Shown one piece after another: positions 44,643-58,080 of a stretch of 64,000 nt of DNA. Where the stretch lies: the NCBI GenBank assembly GCA_030765055.1, contig CM060953.1, positions 180,297,239-180,361,238 of the forward strand, read 5' to 3'. Each line of letters starts with the position of its first letter. The first letter of the stretch is position 1. The notes under the pieces were generated by a model that saw only the letters and a list, made by a program, of their open reading frames with translations, was not told the DNA's origin and did no database searches. Source of the DNA: Mantis religiosa (lineage: Eukaryota > Arthropoda > Insecta > Mantodea > Mantidae). The position numbers and the translations under genes were made by a program.

Positions 44643-44669
44643 ATAGGTTACTGGACTAACACGAACATG

Positions 44670-44910
44670 GCCCGCCTCGGTAGCGTAGATGGTAGCATGT
44701 CTGCCTCACGTTCAAGAGGTCCCGAGTTCGAATCTCGGTCAGGGTGAGTTACCTGGATAAGGGTTTTTCCGGGGTTTTCCCTTATCCTGATAGACGAATG
44801 TCGGGTAACTCTAAGCTGCATGGACCCCGGATGCACTGAGCATCATTTCACCCATTTCATTCATCGTCCGATATGACTAAAAAGTTGGAGGACGTTAATT
44901 AAAAAAAAAA
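44670..44910 (+). mobile_element. tRNA-Val-type SINE, best copy in the window
   Basis: Closest to a majority sequence of the copies here: CCGCCTCGGTAGCGTAGATG, CTGCCTCACGTTCAAGAGG, CCGAGTTCGAATCTCGG, GTTACCTGGATAAGGG, and an A tail at 44901-44910. A good reference copy for defining this family. Confidence 0.95.
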
Positions 44911-45032
44911 CCATGAGTTTGCAAGAATATTTTTGTACAAAAGTATAGAAAGTCATGCGAAGTTAACACATCAGACTTTTTTAAAAATATAACTCCTTCT
45001 AAATTAATGCTCTGAACATAATCATTGTGTTA

Positions 45033-45190
45033 AATTTTTTTTTCTTAATTTGCGTCCTCAAATGTTAAGTCATATCGGACGATGAATGAAATGATGCTCA
45101 AGTGAGTCTTTAAAGAGTAAATCTTGGAGGGAGAAGAAAATAACCTCATCCAGAAAACTCACCCTGTCCGAGATACGAACCTAGTAGTAC
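45033..45190 (-). mobile_element. tRNA-Val-type SINE fragment
   Basis: Minus-strand 3' half (TTAATTTGCGTCCTCAAATG, CATATCGGACGATGAATG), with a diverged middle and a remnant head (TCACCCTGTCCGAGATACGAA). Confidence 0.75.
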
Positions 45191-48100
45191 AACTGCGAGA
45201 CTCTGGGCTATCGCTGCTTTAATGCTTACAAGCTCCTGCAGAGGACTCTAATTTTGCAATTAATTAAATCGCACATACAATGTACCGCACAAACGGCTGA
45301 TTGAACTTTTCACTCTGTTTAAAAACACAGAATAAATACCATTAGTTACTTCACAACTGTTTGCTCTTCCTGCGTATATAAAATAAATGACCAACTCCAA
45401 ACTCTGTCTTCCAAAACATTTGGAACGGAGCGATGAACCACAACTCTTATGCAAGAGAGGCAAATTAAGGGTAGACGAGTAGAAAACCGAGTTACAGTTA
45501 TGCGTAAGTAGTAAATACGCGTGGATGTTATGAAACCTAGTAACCGATAAATAGCCACTTGTATACATATATTGTCGTTGAAATAACCTCGGAGGTCTCT
45601 ACAGTATAAACATTTCAAAGAAAATGATTACTTCGTTGAAGACGGTAGTAATGACAACTCAAACGGTAAGAGCATTGAGAAAGATATACGACTCAAGTTC
45701 TGGAATGAGATATTCGTTTCGAGATCCAAACCTTTTTATAATTTTAGTCATACCTGCTTTTTATTTGTATAATGTCGCTAGCTCTGAGAATATTTTGAAT
45801 TATTCTTCTTTACTTGATCCTCGGGAAATCACTTGTGACAAGTCCGAGTAGTAAAGTAATAAGAATTTATTAATATTCAGAAATTGGCATAGTAGATACA
45901 TACAACACTGCATGTTTCATTTATTTATTTTCTTTTTACAAGTTCTTTTCACTTCATGCTTTGGACACTGCCGTATTTACCAGTTATGAAGACCGAAGAA
46001 AATTTAGAAAGAACCTCAGTAGGGGGAAACTGTTTTGAAGAGACTTTGAACCAGGGATTTTCCGTTTACGAGTCTAAGCCCTAACGACTGGTTGAGTTTA
46101 AAGAAGTCAATAATTTTAAGTTCACGCGTAGCTGCTGCAGAATTTAATCTAAAAAAAAAACGGAAGTAAAGATCCAGATGAGATTTATACAGTAAAATTA
46201 AGTCACTAAATATGCTTGTAGTCCACGTCTGCAGTGATAAATATATTCAATGTTAGGAATTTGATATAGCTCAAGTAGAATAAAACACTAAATGCTGGAA
46301 ATTCCTCTTTCCATCACAACAGCATGTGTCTACCACGAGTGTTGATTATTCTTCGGTTATTCAATTGAGTTAACGAAAGTTTGTTGCCATGGCAGTAGGC
46401 AACATCCTCAAGCATTAGTTCCAAAGCTATGAAAATTACTTAAGAGAAATTATAAGCAAGTGAGATAATTGCAATACAAGAACGGTGTCTTTTTTTATGT
46501 ATATATTTTCTACTAAATGCCCATAGTGAACAGAAAAATACACGATTCCTGGCCGAATGGAAGCAGAGATTATAGTAATAAAAGATCTGATGTATTTACA
46601 TGACTCTCTCTACTTATTCAGGTAAAACTATTCTTAGTAGTGCATATTCTTCTATCTACTTCATGTTACTTAAGATAGAAACATATTTTCTTACACACAC
46701 AATGAGAATAAGTAATACAACACACTTAAATGATAGTCACCTCTTTTAAGAGCTGATTCCTATATGATGGCTTTAATATTCCATAATTTGGATAACCAGG
46801 AAGGGGGAAACAATTAACCACTTCAGATTTTAGGAACGTATAAGTAGTGGAAAATTTAATGCAATGAATAACTACAAAAATTAAAGAAAGAATAAAACTT
46901 ATAGTAGATTTTGTGAATCTATTACAGTTTACCAGTTGTGCAAAAGTCATGAAGAGGAGTTCAGAGACTATGCCCAGAAAATTCAATATGTACACTTCAT
47001 TTTTATGAATAGTTATTTATGGTACAAGGGTTGAAAGGAAGATCTTATTTCGTGAGCAGCTGTGGTTCTGAAACTATGCCGCAGGCAGAGACCTGCGAAC
47101 AAAATAAAATCCCTTAAACCCGTATATCGTACAGTACTTTTTAGGCAGTCGTGAATATTTATGGATATATTATAGACTATATATATATAAATATATGGCA
47201 TTGTTTTATCTTTCTCTGGTCATGATATTGTTACGTGACCTCTCCCTCTCTCTTGTGAGCAAGCTACGGTGAAAGACGGACGTAGGTCCTCTCTATGTAA
47301 CCTAACCGGCCATGTGGCCACTTGTGTATTTTCTATTATTGTAGTAAACCTTTCATGTCTAAATTGTATTTCCAATATTTTCGTAATGTAATTGAACCTT
47401 TATATAGAATATCCCAACCTCTCCGCATAGCACGTGAATCCCGTCTAAGAGCTCCCCCCTTGCAACGTCTGCCCATGTAATATCCTTATCCATTAAAGGA
47501 CAAAGAAAATTTTAATTGATAGATTACAACTTTTTCCAAAATTACTCATCTTTTTAGAAAACTGAAACGTTTATACAAGTATTATTCAATTCAAATTCAC
47601 GGCCTTCTTGAACGAGGCTATTGTCACACTCCGCAAGAAGTTAACATTGTCATTACCAGCGTGTTAAAATATTTTGCGCACTGCGTGAAAAATGTTTCTA
47701 CTTTTAACACAGTCGTGGACCACTAAAAAGTCAACTTTTACTATCAAATGTCTCAAAAAATCTTAAACATATGATGTTATAATCACAATTTTCTAGACAT
47801 TTTTTGAACAAATAAAAAATGTCGAAATAATTTCCTTAGAAACTGTACCCTGGGACGGGAGATTTTGTTGAAATTTTTTGTGTTGCGTCCTTGTGAGATG
47901 TTGAAATTAAATACAAAATTTGGTATTTATGTGGCTTTTAGTTTTTCAGTTATGCTGCTCATAGATGTACGTATATCCTTTCTTTCTTCACAAAAATGCA
48001 GTTTTATTCAGGGAACTTCAAAACACATATTTCCAGTTAAATCTCAGTACATATTATATTTTTTGGTAGAGTGAAATACTGTATATACCTATGTACGTGA

Positions 48101-48736
48101 TAGAAAAAGAAAAGAAGTACCAAGTTCGATTCTGAGTAAGATACTCGCGATGCTATTCCGTCACTGCAGAGCACCATCTGGCCGCGTGAACGGATGGATG
48201 GCCAGCGCGGCGCGGTAGTACCGAGTGAGTCACATATTGCACACCCCTAAGTCATGGGAGAGGGTTTCGATAACACTCCTCCGCGTTACCATGGATACGG
48301 ATTAGGTTCCCTCTACGTTGTTAACTAACAATGACCATCATTGTTGTTGCTGCCTCGGTGGCGGCTATTCACTGTTTACCAACCGACCAAGACGTGTGCT
48401 GTATCTGGTTTTCATCTCTGAAGGAAACTTTGCGAAACTTTCGACAGGGGGTTGCTGAGCTAGAAACTGACGCTCATAGGGCCCAAGGCTTGCCCACTCA
48501 TTAGTTAAAGGGGGCGGAGCATTTGTTATTTTTAAGACTATAACTCTTAGTGGTACTATAAAACAAAAAACAAACAACAACAAAAAACAAAAAAAAATAT
48601 GGTCCCAAATTTGGTTTTGCTTTGGTTTGTTAAAATCAAAACCGACGCTTTTATCTCTAATCTATTTACTGAAAGCAGGGAACATCTATTTTCGTTCAGC
48701 CAGTGACTGTTTATTCACTGTTAGAGCCGTTATAGA
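45191..48736. other. No recognisable gene
   Basis: Mostly AT-rich unique-looking DNA. 47221-47420 has a GC-richer TGTTACGTGACC start and could be an LTR edge, but I could not find the other border. Frames at 45260-45618, 46726-46995 and 47865-48074 have no recognisable domain. Confidence 0.4.
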
Positions 48737-49190
48737 GCGGCAAGTGTCAGGTGGTAGCGTCCGTGACCCGCATTCGGTAGGTCGTTGGTTCGATTCCCGT
48801 GATCGACCTTCCTAACCTTATTTCGGTGTTTCGCCCCGTCGCTAGACAAATGCTGACAAGTCCCGAAATGTTTATCCCTCCATTTCACCCCACTTTTAAC
48901 CTGATTGCCTATTTCAAGATTCAAAGTTTCGACGTGCATAAAGGAAATTTGTTCTCTCCTCAGAAATGGGGAGAAACTCCGATTCCTGGGCCTTCCCAGG
49001 GGATCTGTAAGACCGCACTGGGGCTAGGGAAGCCACTTGTACAAGTACACCGGGAAGTTTAAATCTGTTGTTATTTGGGACCCTGCTCTCTGCTATCTCT
49101 ATCCCGGTCCAATCACCCTTAGCACCCTCTCATCTCATCCCTCCTGGACGGTACCCCGTCAAAGGAATAGGCTTAAAAGATTTCAAAGGT
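48737..49190 (+). mobile_element. SINE-like repeat, type 3 head
   Basis: GACCCGCATTCGGTAGGTCG and TTGGTTCGATTCCCGTGATC form the head, followed by the type 3 middle (CGACCTTCC, CGCTAGACAAATGCTG, CCCTCCATTTCACC). Diverged from the copies at 29829 and 60430. Confidence 0.6.
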
Positions 49191-49297
49191 CGAGGTGCTA
49201 CGTTCTCACTCTAAAACTCTGCCATAGTTATATAACATCAGTTACTTAACACTAGAAAAAACAGTAAAATATGGTTGCCATGATTAACAACGCATGT

Positions 49298-49600
<303 letters not shown>

Positions 49601-50788
49601 TTACTGGTAAAAAACATCTGAATAAAGGTTCAGTTTCAAACAATAGGAACAAAAACTTATAACAAAATCGAGTCATGAAATTAGTTAAATATACGTTTAA
49701 AAAGCATGTTGATTTAGGACATTTTTACAAGTTATAACCATTTAAATTAATGTTTGCATCCACAGAACGATTCGTGGATGATGATACGATGTTTGAAAAT
49801 ATAAAAAGTTAAAATTGTATACATTTTATTGGTAAGGTATGTTTCAGCACATATTACGCCATCCCTAAAACATCTGCCTCTGCTTACGCTAATAAAGCAC
49901 TAAGAAACGTATTTTATGGAGTTAAAATAAGACTTTTTCATCTACGGAATAAGGTACGAGTAGAAGAAAAACTGCATTCTACGCTAAAACTTTGACATCG
50001 TGTTTTCATAAGAAGTACGAGTTTAGAAAGTTGCCGAACATGGTCACCAAAATAACTTTAAGAAACAAAAAAGGTTCATGAGTTTTTAGCTTAAGCACAG
50101 AACTCTGTCGTGTTTCTTTAAAAGACAAATAGTAATGAACTTAATGAACATTTTCCTCCAGTTCTTACATGGAAAACTTCTCGTTAGTTTTTACATTTGT
50201 TGAAAAAGTTAACAAAAGTTTAGCGAATTTACCATTACGTTATACTGAGTTTTCTCTAACCAGCTAAAATATACACAATTGCTGTATGTTTATATTTTAT
50301 ACAGGTGAAGTCTACATTGATGCACCATCATCTATTTGAAGTATTTTGTATCCCATTCTTCTGTCCGAGATGAGATGAATTTCTAGTATAAGTATCTCCG
50401 TACCATTTCTGCATTTTGTATAAATAATTTATTCGGTATTAGTGCATCAAATTTTATTTTATTTTTCAGAATTTTGTGCTGTTTCTCTTATATTTTCACC
50501 TCCCTCGTTTCAGCAAGGGTTTTAAAACAGCCACGACTACATATTCTGCTCACATGTGGTGCACTGCACATTTTACTTACATTTTGGGTACCTAATGTTA
50601 AACTTTACTTTCAACAAATCATATATTATTTGAAAAGAAAATTTGGGGTGGCAATATTCCAAGCCCAAGTTTAGGGTACCTATCTGGCATTTGCCAGTTG
50701 TGAGGATGGAGAGAAAATTTGGATGGAGGACAGAACCAAGTAGGGTGGCCCAGGCGTCAAAACGTGGACCTTCCGTTCATAGTCCATG
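49601..50788. other. No recognisable feature
   Basis: AT-rich, nothing identified. Confidence 0.5.
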
Positions 50789-50800
50789 TTTCAACACAAC

Positions 50801-51058
50801 GACTGCGCCATGGCTCAGTGGTTAGACCGCTTGGCTCTCACCAAGGCGGCCCGGGTTCGATCCCAGGCGACCGCAAAGTGAGATTTGTGGTGGATAACAC
50901 GGCGCTGGGGCTGGTTTTCTCCGGGATATCCAGTTTCCCCCGCTATCTCATTCCACCGGTGCTCCATCTTCATTTCATGTATCATCAGTGTCATCGCCTG
51001 CGGTGCCGTATGTAGTAAAAGCGGGCGTTAAACACTACGCATTTCTTTTTTTTTTTTT
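50801..51058 (+). mobile_element. tRNA-Glu-type SINE with 12-bp target duplication
   Basis: TTTCAACACAAC flanks it (50789-50800, 51059-51070). The head is intact (GCGCCATGGCTCAGTGGTTA; GCTCTCACCAAGGCGG; GGGTTCGATCCCAGG), the body carries GATTTGTGGTGGATAACACG, and the end is GTTAAACACTACGCATTTC followed by a T-run. The tail is T-rich, not A-rich. Confidence 0.95.
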
Positions 51059-51070
51059 TTTCAACACAAC

Positions 51071-52104
51071 TCAAGCAAGGGGAGTGAAGACCGAACGGTT
51101 CTGCTCTTAATTTTACTCCTTGTGGAAAATCCGTGATAAAATGTTTCATAAAATGTGGGGAAAACATGCCAAAATGTACTCATAATCTTTTGTCAAACCT
51201 ACACCCCTTAACATTTAACACAACTTCACAAAATATGCATATTTGATTTTATTATAGATATTATTTAATGCCCGCATAGTTTCTGGATCAATGCCTAGTT
51301 CTAGTTTCAACAAAAAGTTTTAATAAAAAGTGTCTTTTCTAACAAAATCCTCTGTTTATATGTGACACGCTAATCTCTGCAGAAATGCGTATCGATGTCC
51401 GCAAGTAAGCATTCGGTATAAAACAAAGTGCATCAAAGGCCGACAAAGGAGGCCTGTTGATTATTTTAATGACTTCCCGGTGCACTAACAACCACCACAT
51501 ACAATGTTTTGATAGACAGGTAGGTAGCTTTTTGATGTGAACCCCCTCCGGTTGGCCCCAACCCAATATGGTTACACATGAAAACAACGGATTACGGCTA
51601 AACAAGCGATTTGTCGCTGTATCAAACAATCGATATATGCACTGGCATGCAGTACCATGGACACTGACGTTTTGTGGAAAAGCCATATATGGATATACAA
51701 AAAAACACTTTGTCATAGAACATCAACTACTGACTATCTCACGTCGAGATACTTAAACAACCAGAGCAATCTTAATAAACCCCATTTGTTCGTCATAGCT
51801 ACCCTAGATGGACTAACTATTCATGTTATTCCGTTATTACCGAGGAAATTCGACAACAGTTTTCGTGAAATTAGGTTTAAAACCACAAATTTCTTACAAA
51901 AAGTCCCGCAAAAGTCGAATGACTTCCTTTTAGGAGACGTATGAAGGACATATGAAGAAAGATTTTCTGGAGAAATGATACAGTGCAACACTCAATGGGA
52001 GTTCCAGAGCTTAACAATTTTTAGATCGTTATTTACGGAATTTATAATTGAGTTAAATAAATTTCAACTAACGCTAGTTAATTATTTAAGCTTATGTATA
52101 CAGT
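51071..52104. other. No recognisable feature
   Basis: Opposed open frames of 125 residues (51339-51716, minus) and 95 residues (51657-51944, plus) overlap and show no recognisable domain. Confidence 0.4.
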
Positions 52105-52325
52105 AATTAACTTTATCCAGTGCAAATTATATCGGACGACGAATAAAATGGGTGAAATGATGCTCAAATAAGCCCAGGGTCCACAGTTACTGACATTTAT
52201 CTTTTAGAATAAGGGGAAAACCTGAGAGAAAGCATTATACAGATAACTCACCGTGGTGGAGATTCGAATTCGGAATCTCTTGAACGTGAGGCAGACGCTA
52301 CCAACTATGCTACAGAGGTGGGCCA
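52105..52325 (-). mobile_element. tRNA-Val-type SINE copy
   Basis: Minus strand, nearly full length. The head at 52265-52325 includes AATCTCTTGAACGTGAGGCA and CTACCAACTATGCTAC. Confidence 0.85.
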
Positions 52326-53304
52326 TTTACCTTTTGTCAAGACATAAAAAGGTGCTGTGTTCATACGACATTCTCTACTTTTTGACCTCTTTTAACAAAA
52401 TTTATTCTCATATCTGCTTCATGTTAGTCCGGATAAGTATTTTCAGAAGAAATAGTTTTATTATATATGTCATTGCTACTACAATAGCAATAAGGGAATA
52501 ATCTTGGCTTAAAGCATTAATCAGATTTATAGTTATGTTTGGGCTCTGTAATTCCTTTATCTTTGTACGACCACAAGATGGGAGACGAATGTCGGCTTAG
52601 CATTTTAGAAAACTATAAATATTTGGCAGCGCAAATTAGTAACAAAAGTGGAATAAAATTGTGTGCTTTGGTGAGATCTACCTTTCTGGTATAATAAGAT
52701 TCCATCCATCTTTTATGGTTTACCAAGTCATTCAGAAAGAAGACCACAGAAAATTCAGGATATGCATTTTACTTGTCATGCAAGTATCTTAATGTAATTT
52801 TTGTGGTCATATTTGAGTACCAAAAATCACAAGGTGGTTCCACATTTGGAGTGGCGATTTTTCTTGAAAAATTCCGTGCGGCATCTCTGGAAGATGCTGG
52901 CATCTTGGAATTATATCTAATGGAGTTCTTTTTAGTTACACTGTAGCTGACACAAATTGTTTGATGATGTGCTTACCACAACTAAGTTGTATAGAAAATA
53001 ATAACAATGGCAAAAGAAGATTTTGGTGACTTGGCCCTATGACTGATGAAATGATATCATCGCCATCATTACTACTTTCTTCTTTAAAGTTGCTCTGATA
53101 CTTCTTAACTTTGAAACGTTTGGAGAAAGACCTGTTTCCATGTAGTACAGCCGTGTAATGTCATGTAATTGTAACGTCACTAAGCTGTCAGCTGCCTTCG
53201 ACAGAGGCAGTACCGTAGAAGTAATTTCCGTTAAACTGGTGAAAGAAATGAGTTTCTTTCCAACTTTCTAAGCCTGCCTTTGAGCTCTCTAAGTGCTCGC
53301 CCTT
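52326..53304. other. No recognisable feature
   Basis: Nothing identified. Confidence 0.5.
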
Positions 53305-53745
53305 TTCTACAAGCTCCGAGCGGGTTGGTAGAAGAGCTAAGCGTCTGTGGCGCGCATTCGCGAGGTCATGGGTTTCATTCCCAGGGTACATGGATTTTCT
53401 ACGGGTTTTCCTTAGGTTGCTAGCGGTAAAGTCTTCCCAACTTTCTTTCTATCCAAACCCCGAGGCTTCTGTGAGTGAAGCTGCCGGTTGAACTAAACGC
53501 TACTAGGGAGTTTTAATCTATAAATGTTAGGGGCCCTGACCTCTGCTATACTGGGGTTCCAGATTCGGCCCATCTTCCTCTCGAGGCGCTCCACCTCAGG
53601 GTGCACAGGGGGTCCGTGTCTCACCACATTACTTTACCTTTTCTACAGAGACCTTTGTTTTGAAGGAACCAGCCTGAGAGGCTTCGTTACGTTACTGCCT
53701 ATATTAGCCCACAGCGAGGCAACCTTGGTGATAAGATAAAATAAA
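53305..53745 (+). mobile_element. SINE-like repeat, type 3 head, diverged
   Basis: GGCGCGCATTCGCGAGGTCA with GGGTTTCATTCCCAGG as a damaged B-box, then GGTTTTCCTTAGGTTGC. The 3' GC-rich part (about 53525-53650) resembles that of 29829-30333. Confidence 0.55.
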
Positions 53746-54319
53746 TAATGCCATAGGTTCTGGTTATTATCTGCTACGGACAGCTCTCACAGTCGTATTT
53801 CCTCTAGATAAGAATATTTTTAATGAAGCGATTTCTTCTGACGTCCACAAGGACAAGTACTATATCAATAGAGGACAGGCAGCGCCGATGCGACGTCCCT
53901 ACAAAGTTAGCCGCCTGTTTACCAAATCCCTTTCTCAGTCCAGAACAAAATATTTATAAATAGCTGTCAGATTTGGAGTTGGTCCGATATCTAAGGAAAA
54001 AATGTTCATTTAAGTGTCTGACATTTCAACTAACATTTTAACTTAGCAATCTTTTGTGCTTCCCCTAAATTTGCCGATGTCAATAATTATTGCCTTCAGT
54101 TTGCTCTGAAATTGTTTTCAGTGTGACTGCGATTCTAATTAGAAAGTAATACCCAAGTAAAAGACAGTTCAATTTTGTGAGATAGTCTCAGTTGTGGATG
54201 CCAGTTTCGTGTAAGAAAACAATAATAATGCAGGATATGATACGTTCTAAAAATTAACTATAATTCCAAAGACTGTCTTCTAACTTTGCTGCTACGGGCA
54301 CATTTTATACTTTCTAAAA

Positions 54320-54535
54320 CAACGAAGCAGTTATACGTAAGATACGAGATCTTACAATAGTTAAAACTGTCTCTCAAAATGATGTACATATACTAGGAAT
54401 TAAGCTTTACAATAAACTGCCATCTGATATTAAATCAATAGCTAGCATCTCAAAACAGCAGTTTAAATGGAAGTTAAAGGCTTTCGTCATAAATAAATGT
54501 TTATATAACTTAAACGAATTATGACATTCTAGTTT
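54320..54535 (+). pseudogene. Non-LTR RT C-terminal fragment
   Basis: Reading on the plus strand gives TIVKTVSQNDVHILGIKLYN, then KLPSDIKSIASISKQQFKWK and LKAFVINKCLYNLNEL before a stop at 54523. The 'GIKLYN-LP-DIK ... FK--LK-FL---CFY' pattern is the conserved end of Jockey/CR1-type RT proteins. Upstream sequence is not recognisable. Confidence 0.72.
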
Positions 54536-56289
54536 TAATTGTACTTGAAAGTGTTAAGCTCATGATGTGATTAAGGGATCATGTGTAGAATTAGTTTCTA
54601 ATGTTGTAGAATTGACTATGTACAATTAGTATTAATGATGAAAAATTGACTATGCCAGAAATTGCAACCAACAATCTATTGACAATCCAACTTTAGTGCT
54701 TCCACGTTCTCAGAGAGGGTTCCTATGTCAGATTCGTTTTACTTTGTTGGTGAAGTTACGTTGCATAGAGGTGAACTGTCGCCATTTGATAGGCTATACG
54801 ATTCAGGGTCGAAGGATCAGGTAATTTTATTAAAATATAATGTGCTTAAGACAAATAAAAATGTATAAAACCTGCAAAGTCCTTGCCATGGCGACAGACC
54901 TTTATGTAATTGATAAACCGTAAAACATACACAAAATTCTACAAAAAGTAGATTTTGTTAAAGCACACACTTGATGTCAAATAATATTTTCGTGGCGTTA
55001 ACCATTTCTGAAATGTCTTTCTTTGTTATTTCTTTAGATTTTCAAATGCCTACTCATACCTTTTCCGGGCTCATATAAAGAGAGTGGATTTTCACTGTCA
55101 TCATAGAGCGATCCACTATTTTATAAAACAATCTTAGTAATATTTTAGCCTACTGCATTCTTCTTAAAAGGAATTTATATATGCATAATGAAAATGTATC
55201 TTGATTAAGAAATATGTAGATCGATAAGCTTCTGTAACTGCTTCTGTAGAAATGTGAGTAGAAAATGTAATATGAAAACAATCATTTTAACACACAAAGA
55301 GTGCGCAATGTCAAGGTTTTTAACAATAGACTGTTTCAATATGGCGGTGTGTCTATAACAACTCCACTGAAGCAACTTCTCTTGAAATATTTATCATTGA
55401 TATAAAATACATAAAAAATTAATCTTTCGTATGAATAATTTGTAGCAGAGCTACAGAAGCAGAATGATGGTGAAAGAGAAAGCCTTTCATCGAATGCTTT
55501 AATCCCATAACACTCCCGAAATGGGAATGTTTACACTTTAGAAAAACAGAAAATGAGTTTGGCGTTTGCAAAGAGTAAAATCAAGCAAATGAAAGGGTAA
55601 CGCTGCAGTCTATGAAAATAGCTATTAATGGAGGAAAATCACGAAGCAAATGACATAAAACAACTAAATACTCGATGGGGTATATCATTTCACGGAGATT
55701 AAAGGCAAACATGCATAGATTCCACACGTATACGAAATTGAATGGAGTCAAGCAAAAATAGGACAAAACTTCCATTACCAACATAGCACTTCTAATGTTT
55801 TGGGGGCAAGATGAGGTATTTAACATAATATTGTACACGTCACTGCTCTGTGTCAAACTTTTCTGGAGTAATATTAAATTTCAGTTTAAGTACTTTATTA
55901 ATGTAATAGGGAAAGAATTTAATTCAGATTGAAAATAGCAACATTAAGGCATTACACAAAGCTTTGTTTTGTATGTTGCAGCCTTTTTCTCCATAAAAAT
56001 GTTGATGCTTAGGGGAATTTTCTACACTTTGTAAATTAAGACACATTTTAAACATCCTAGTCAGGAGAGGAAGGATGAAAAACACACATCAAATGACTAA
56101 TTTTGGACTAGCAGAACCTGCAGTACATTAATGCAAAGTTTCCAAAGCGGACTGCCTATTAGTGATTGACACTTTGTGAGACTGTAAAAGACGAAGGAAA
56201 AGACCGAGTGCCATAAATACATGTATTTTTATAAACGAAGTCCGGCTAATGACTGTTCTGTATTAGTTTGTTAAAATCGAATCTTAACC
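54536..56289. other. No recognisable feature
   Basis: AT-rich, nothing identified. The frame at 55581-55856 has no recognisable domain. Confidence 0.45.
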
Positions 56290-56525
56290 GAAAACTGGAT
56301 AAGCCCCAACTAAAAATTAAACAAACATAAAGATTTGGGTGCAAAGTACTGCATCCTCCCCTTCAACCCGAAGGTACTTCGGTAACCTCTAAATTAACTC
56401 CCAACCAAAAGACCTACACCACAGTCTTCCTACAAATTTCAATTCTAAATCCTACCTGCGGTAAAACCCTTAACGGGTGGGCACGCAGCAAAAACCTTCT
56501 GGCTTTATACAGCCAGCCAGCACGA
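56290..56525 (+). mobile_element. Hairpin-tailed retroposon, copy 3
   Basis: Shares CCTACCTGCGGTAAAACC, GGGCACGCAGCAAAAACCTT and CTGGCTTTATACAGCCAG with the other copies and ends in (CGAG)n. It is joined directly to a headless SINE body. Confidence 0.82.
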
Positions 56526-56688
56526 GCGAGCGAACTGGATAAGGTTTTCTCCCGGGGTTTTTCTTTATCCTGAAAGACGAATTTCAGGCAACTCTACTCT
56601 TCATTTGAGCATCATTTCAACTATTTCATTCATCGTTCGATATGACTTAACGTTGGAGGACATAAATTAGAAGAAAAACATTGTTCAT
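56526..56688 (+). mobile_element. tRNA-Val-type SINE body, head replaced
   Basis: Starts at AACTGGATAAGG, immediately after the retroposon hairpin and tetramer repeat, and runs to the family 3' end (CGTTGGAGGACATAAATTAG). Probably the retroposon landed in the SINE. Confidence 0.82.
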
Positions 56689-58080
56689 GACCTCATTTTG
56701 AATTTTCTAAATGACGCATCTTATCCCCTTCCTTTCAATAACCATAGTATTTATCTCCTAGGTAAGATGCCGCCAACAAATTTGGTGCAGCTTATTCGTC
56801 TTACTGCTTCCAATTTACTTTATTCTGAAAATAAAGCCAACAGTTTTCTTCAAGTAATATTAAGCATGGTGGCAGACGAGAGATATTTCGGTGTTTCTTT
56901 TAGGATTTTGTGGTATTTTATCAGTTTAATTGGTTTAAGGGCTCAAAAAGTTTGTACAAATTTCAGGAATGAAACTCAGAGTATCGATTAATTTGGATGT
57001 TTTACTGAGGAAACAAATTTTAAAACGGGATTTGTCTCCAAATTTCCTTAGCCCTATACTGTTCTAAGAGAGCTTCATTTGTGATAATGTTAGAGGAATT
57101 AATAAGCTCTGCTTGGTAACTAATTCACTTAGTTTCGGATAAAAGCACTTCAACTCAGGCATCAAAAAGTATCCGGTGAACGTAGTACGTCACTGAAACA
57201 AAGCACTCTGCAAAAAGCGGGCCAAATGGACGAGTCACAAAATTAATGTTTCAAAGAGCAATTTTGCGAAAGGTTGGCCAGAGCATTAGACGAGGACCGC
57301 AACTGCTGAGCATGGGAATAGGCGCCTTGTAGCAGTCAATTATTTAATCCCCCTATTGGTGTCCATGTTGCCGACCTTTATCGATCCAACCGCGGCGTTA
57401 ATCTTTCACTGATGAGACATGGCACTCTTTCCACAAGAAACTTATTTTCGCTTCACACATGTTTCAAACTTCAGAGTTCGCTCTGCCACTCTGGTGATGT
57501 CGCATCATTTGTTTATTGCATTCAGAGAGTGAGTATTATAAATGTTGCATTCTTTTCAGCTGCCTGACAGTTGCCAAAACTTCTGGCGACAATTTCATAT
57601 GACGAATTAAAAAAGCTAATTTAATCACTCTAACAAATCGTATTTATTTCATTTTCATAGGCATTCCATAAATTCTGACTGCAGAAACTGTTACTTTGTC
57701 TAGAGGTTCTCAAGTGAAGGAGAAATTACTTTGTGATTGACAAAGCTCCTGTCATAAGCTGCCTGAGGGCTCGTCATTCGAGTAACCAATCATCGCTGAC
57801 CTGGGAGATTGTCTTCATGAAGTTACTGATCCGTGAGATGCTACAACCTCCACAGAAACATTTCACGTTACCCATAGTAGTAGAGGAAGCATTGTATTCC
57901 ATAGCAGTCTATAAAGTCCTCATTTAGGGTGATTTTGTATAACAAATTATAAGAGATAGCCAATATTTACTACACCAAAGTGCAGATTTGTTCAAAACAT
58001 ACAATTTATTTCAAATATTTCCTCATTTTCAGTACCAACTATTTCCAACGTATTCGTTGCTATTAGTCTGAAAATTCCAA
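56689..58080. other. No recognisable feature
   Basis: Frames at 56698-56991 and 57733-57927 have no recognisable domain. Confidence 0.45.

Noticed and set aside
44670..44745. tRNA-Val gene
   Set aside because: Head of a SINE: it continues into a repeated body and A tail and is present at more than ten places in the window.
47221..47530. Possible LTR beginning TGTTACGTGACC
   Set aside because: No matching end, target duplication or primer-binding site found.
42232..48250. AAGGGGTGTGCAA (42234) and its inverted partner TTGCACACCCCTA (48236) as hAT-like TIRs of one element
   Set aside because: No matching 8-bp target duplication, 6 kb apart with no transposase between; more likely chance or two separate remnants.
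51339..51716. 125-residue open frame, minus
   Set aside because: No recognisable domain and overlapping plus-strand frames; could be an old element but nothing identifies it.
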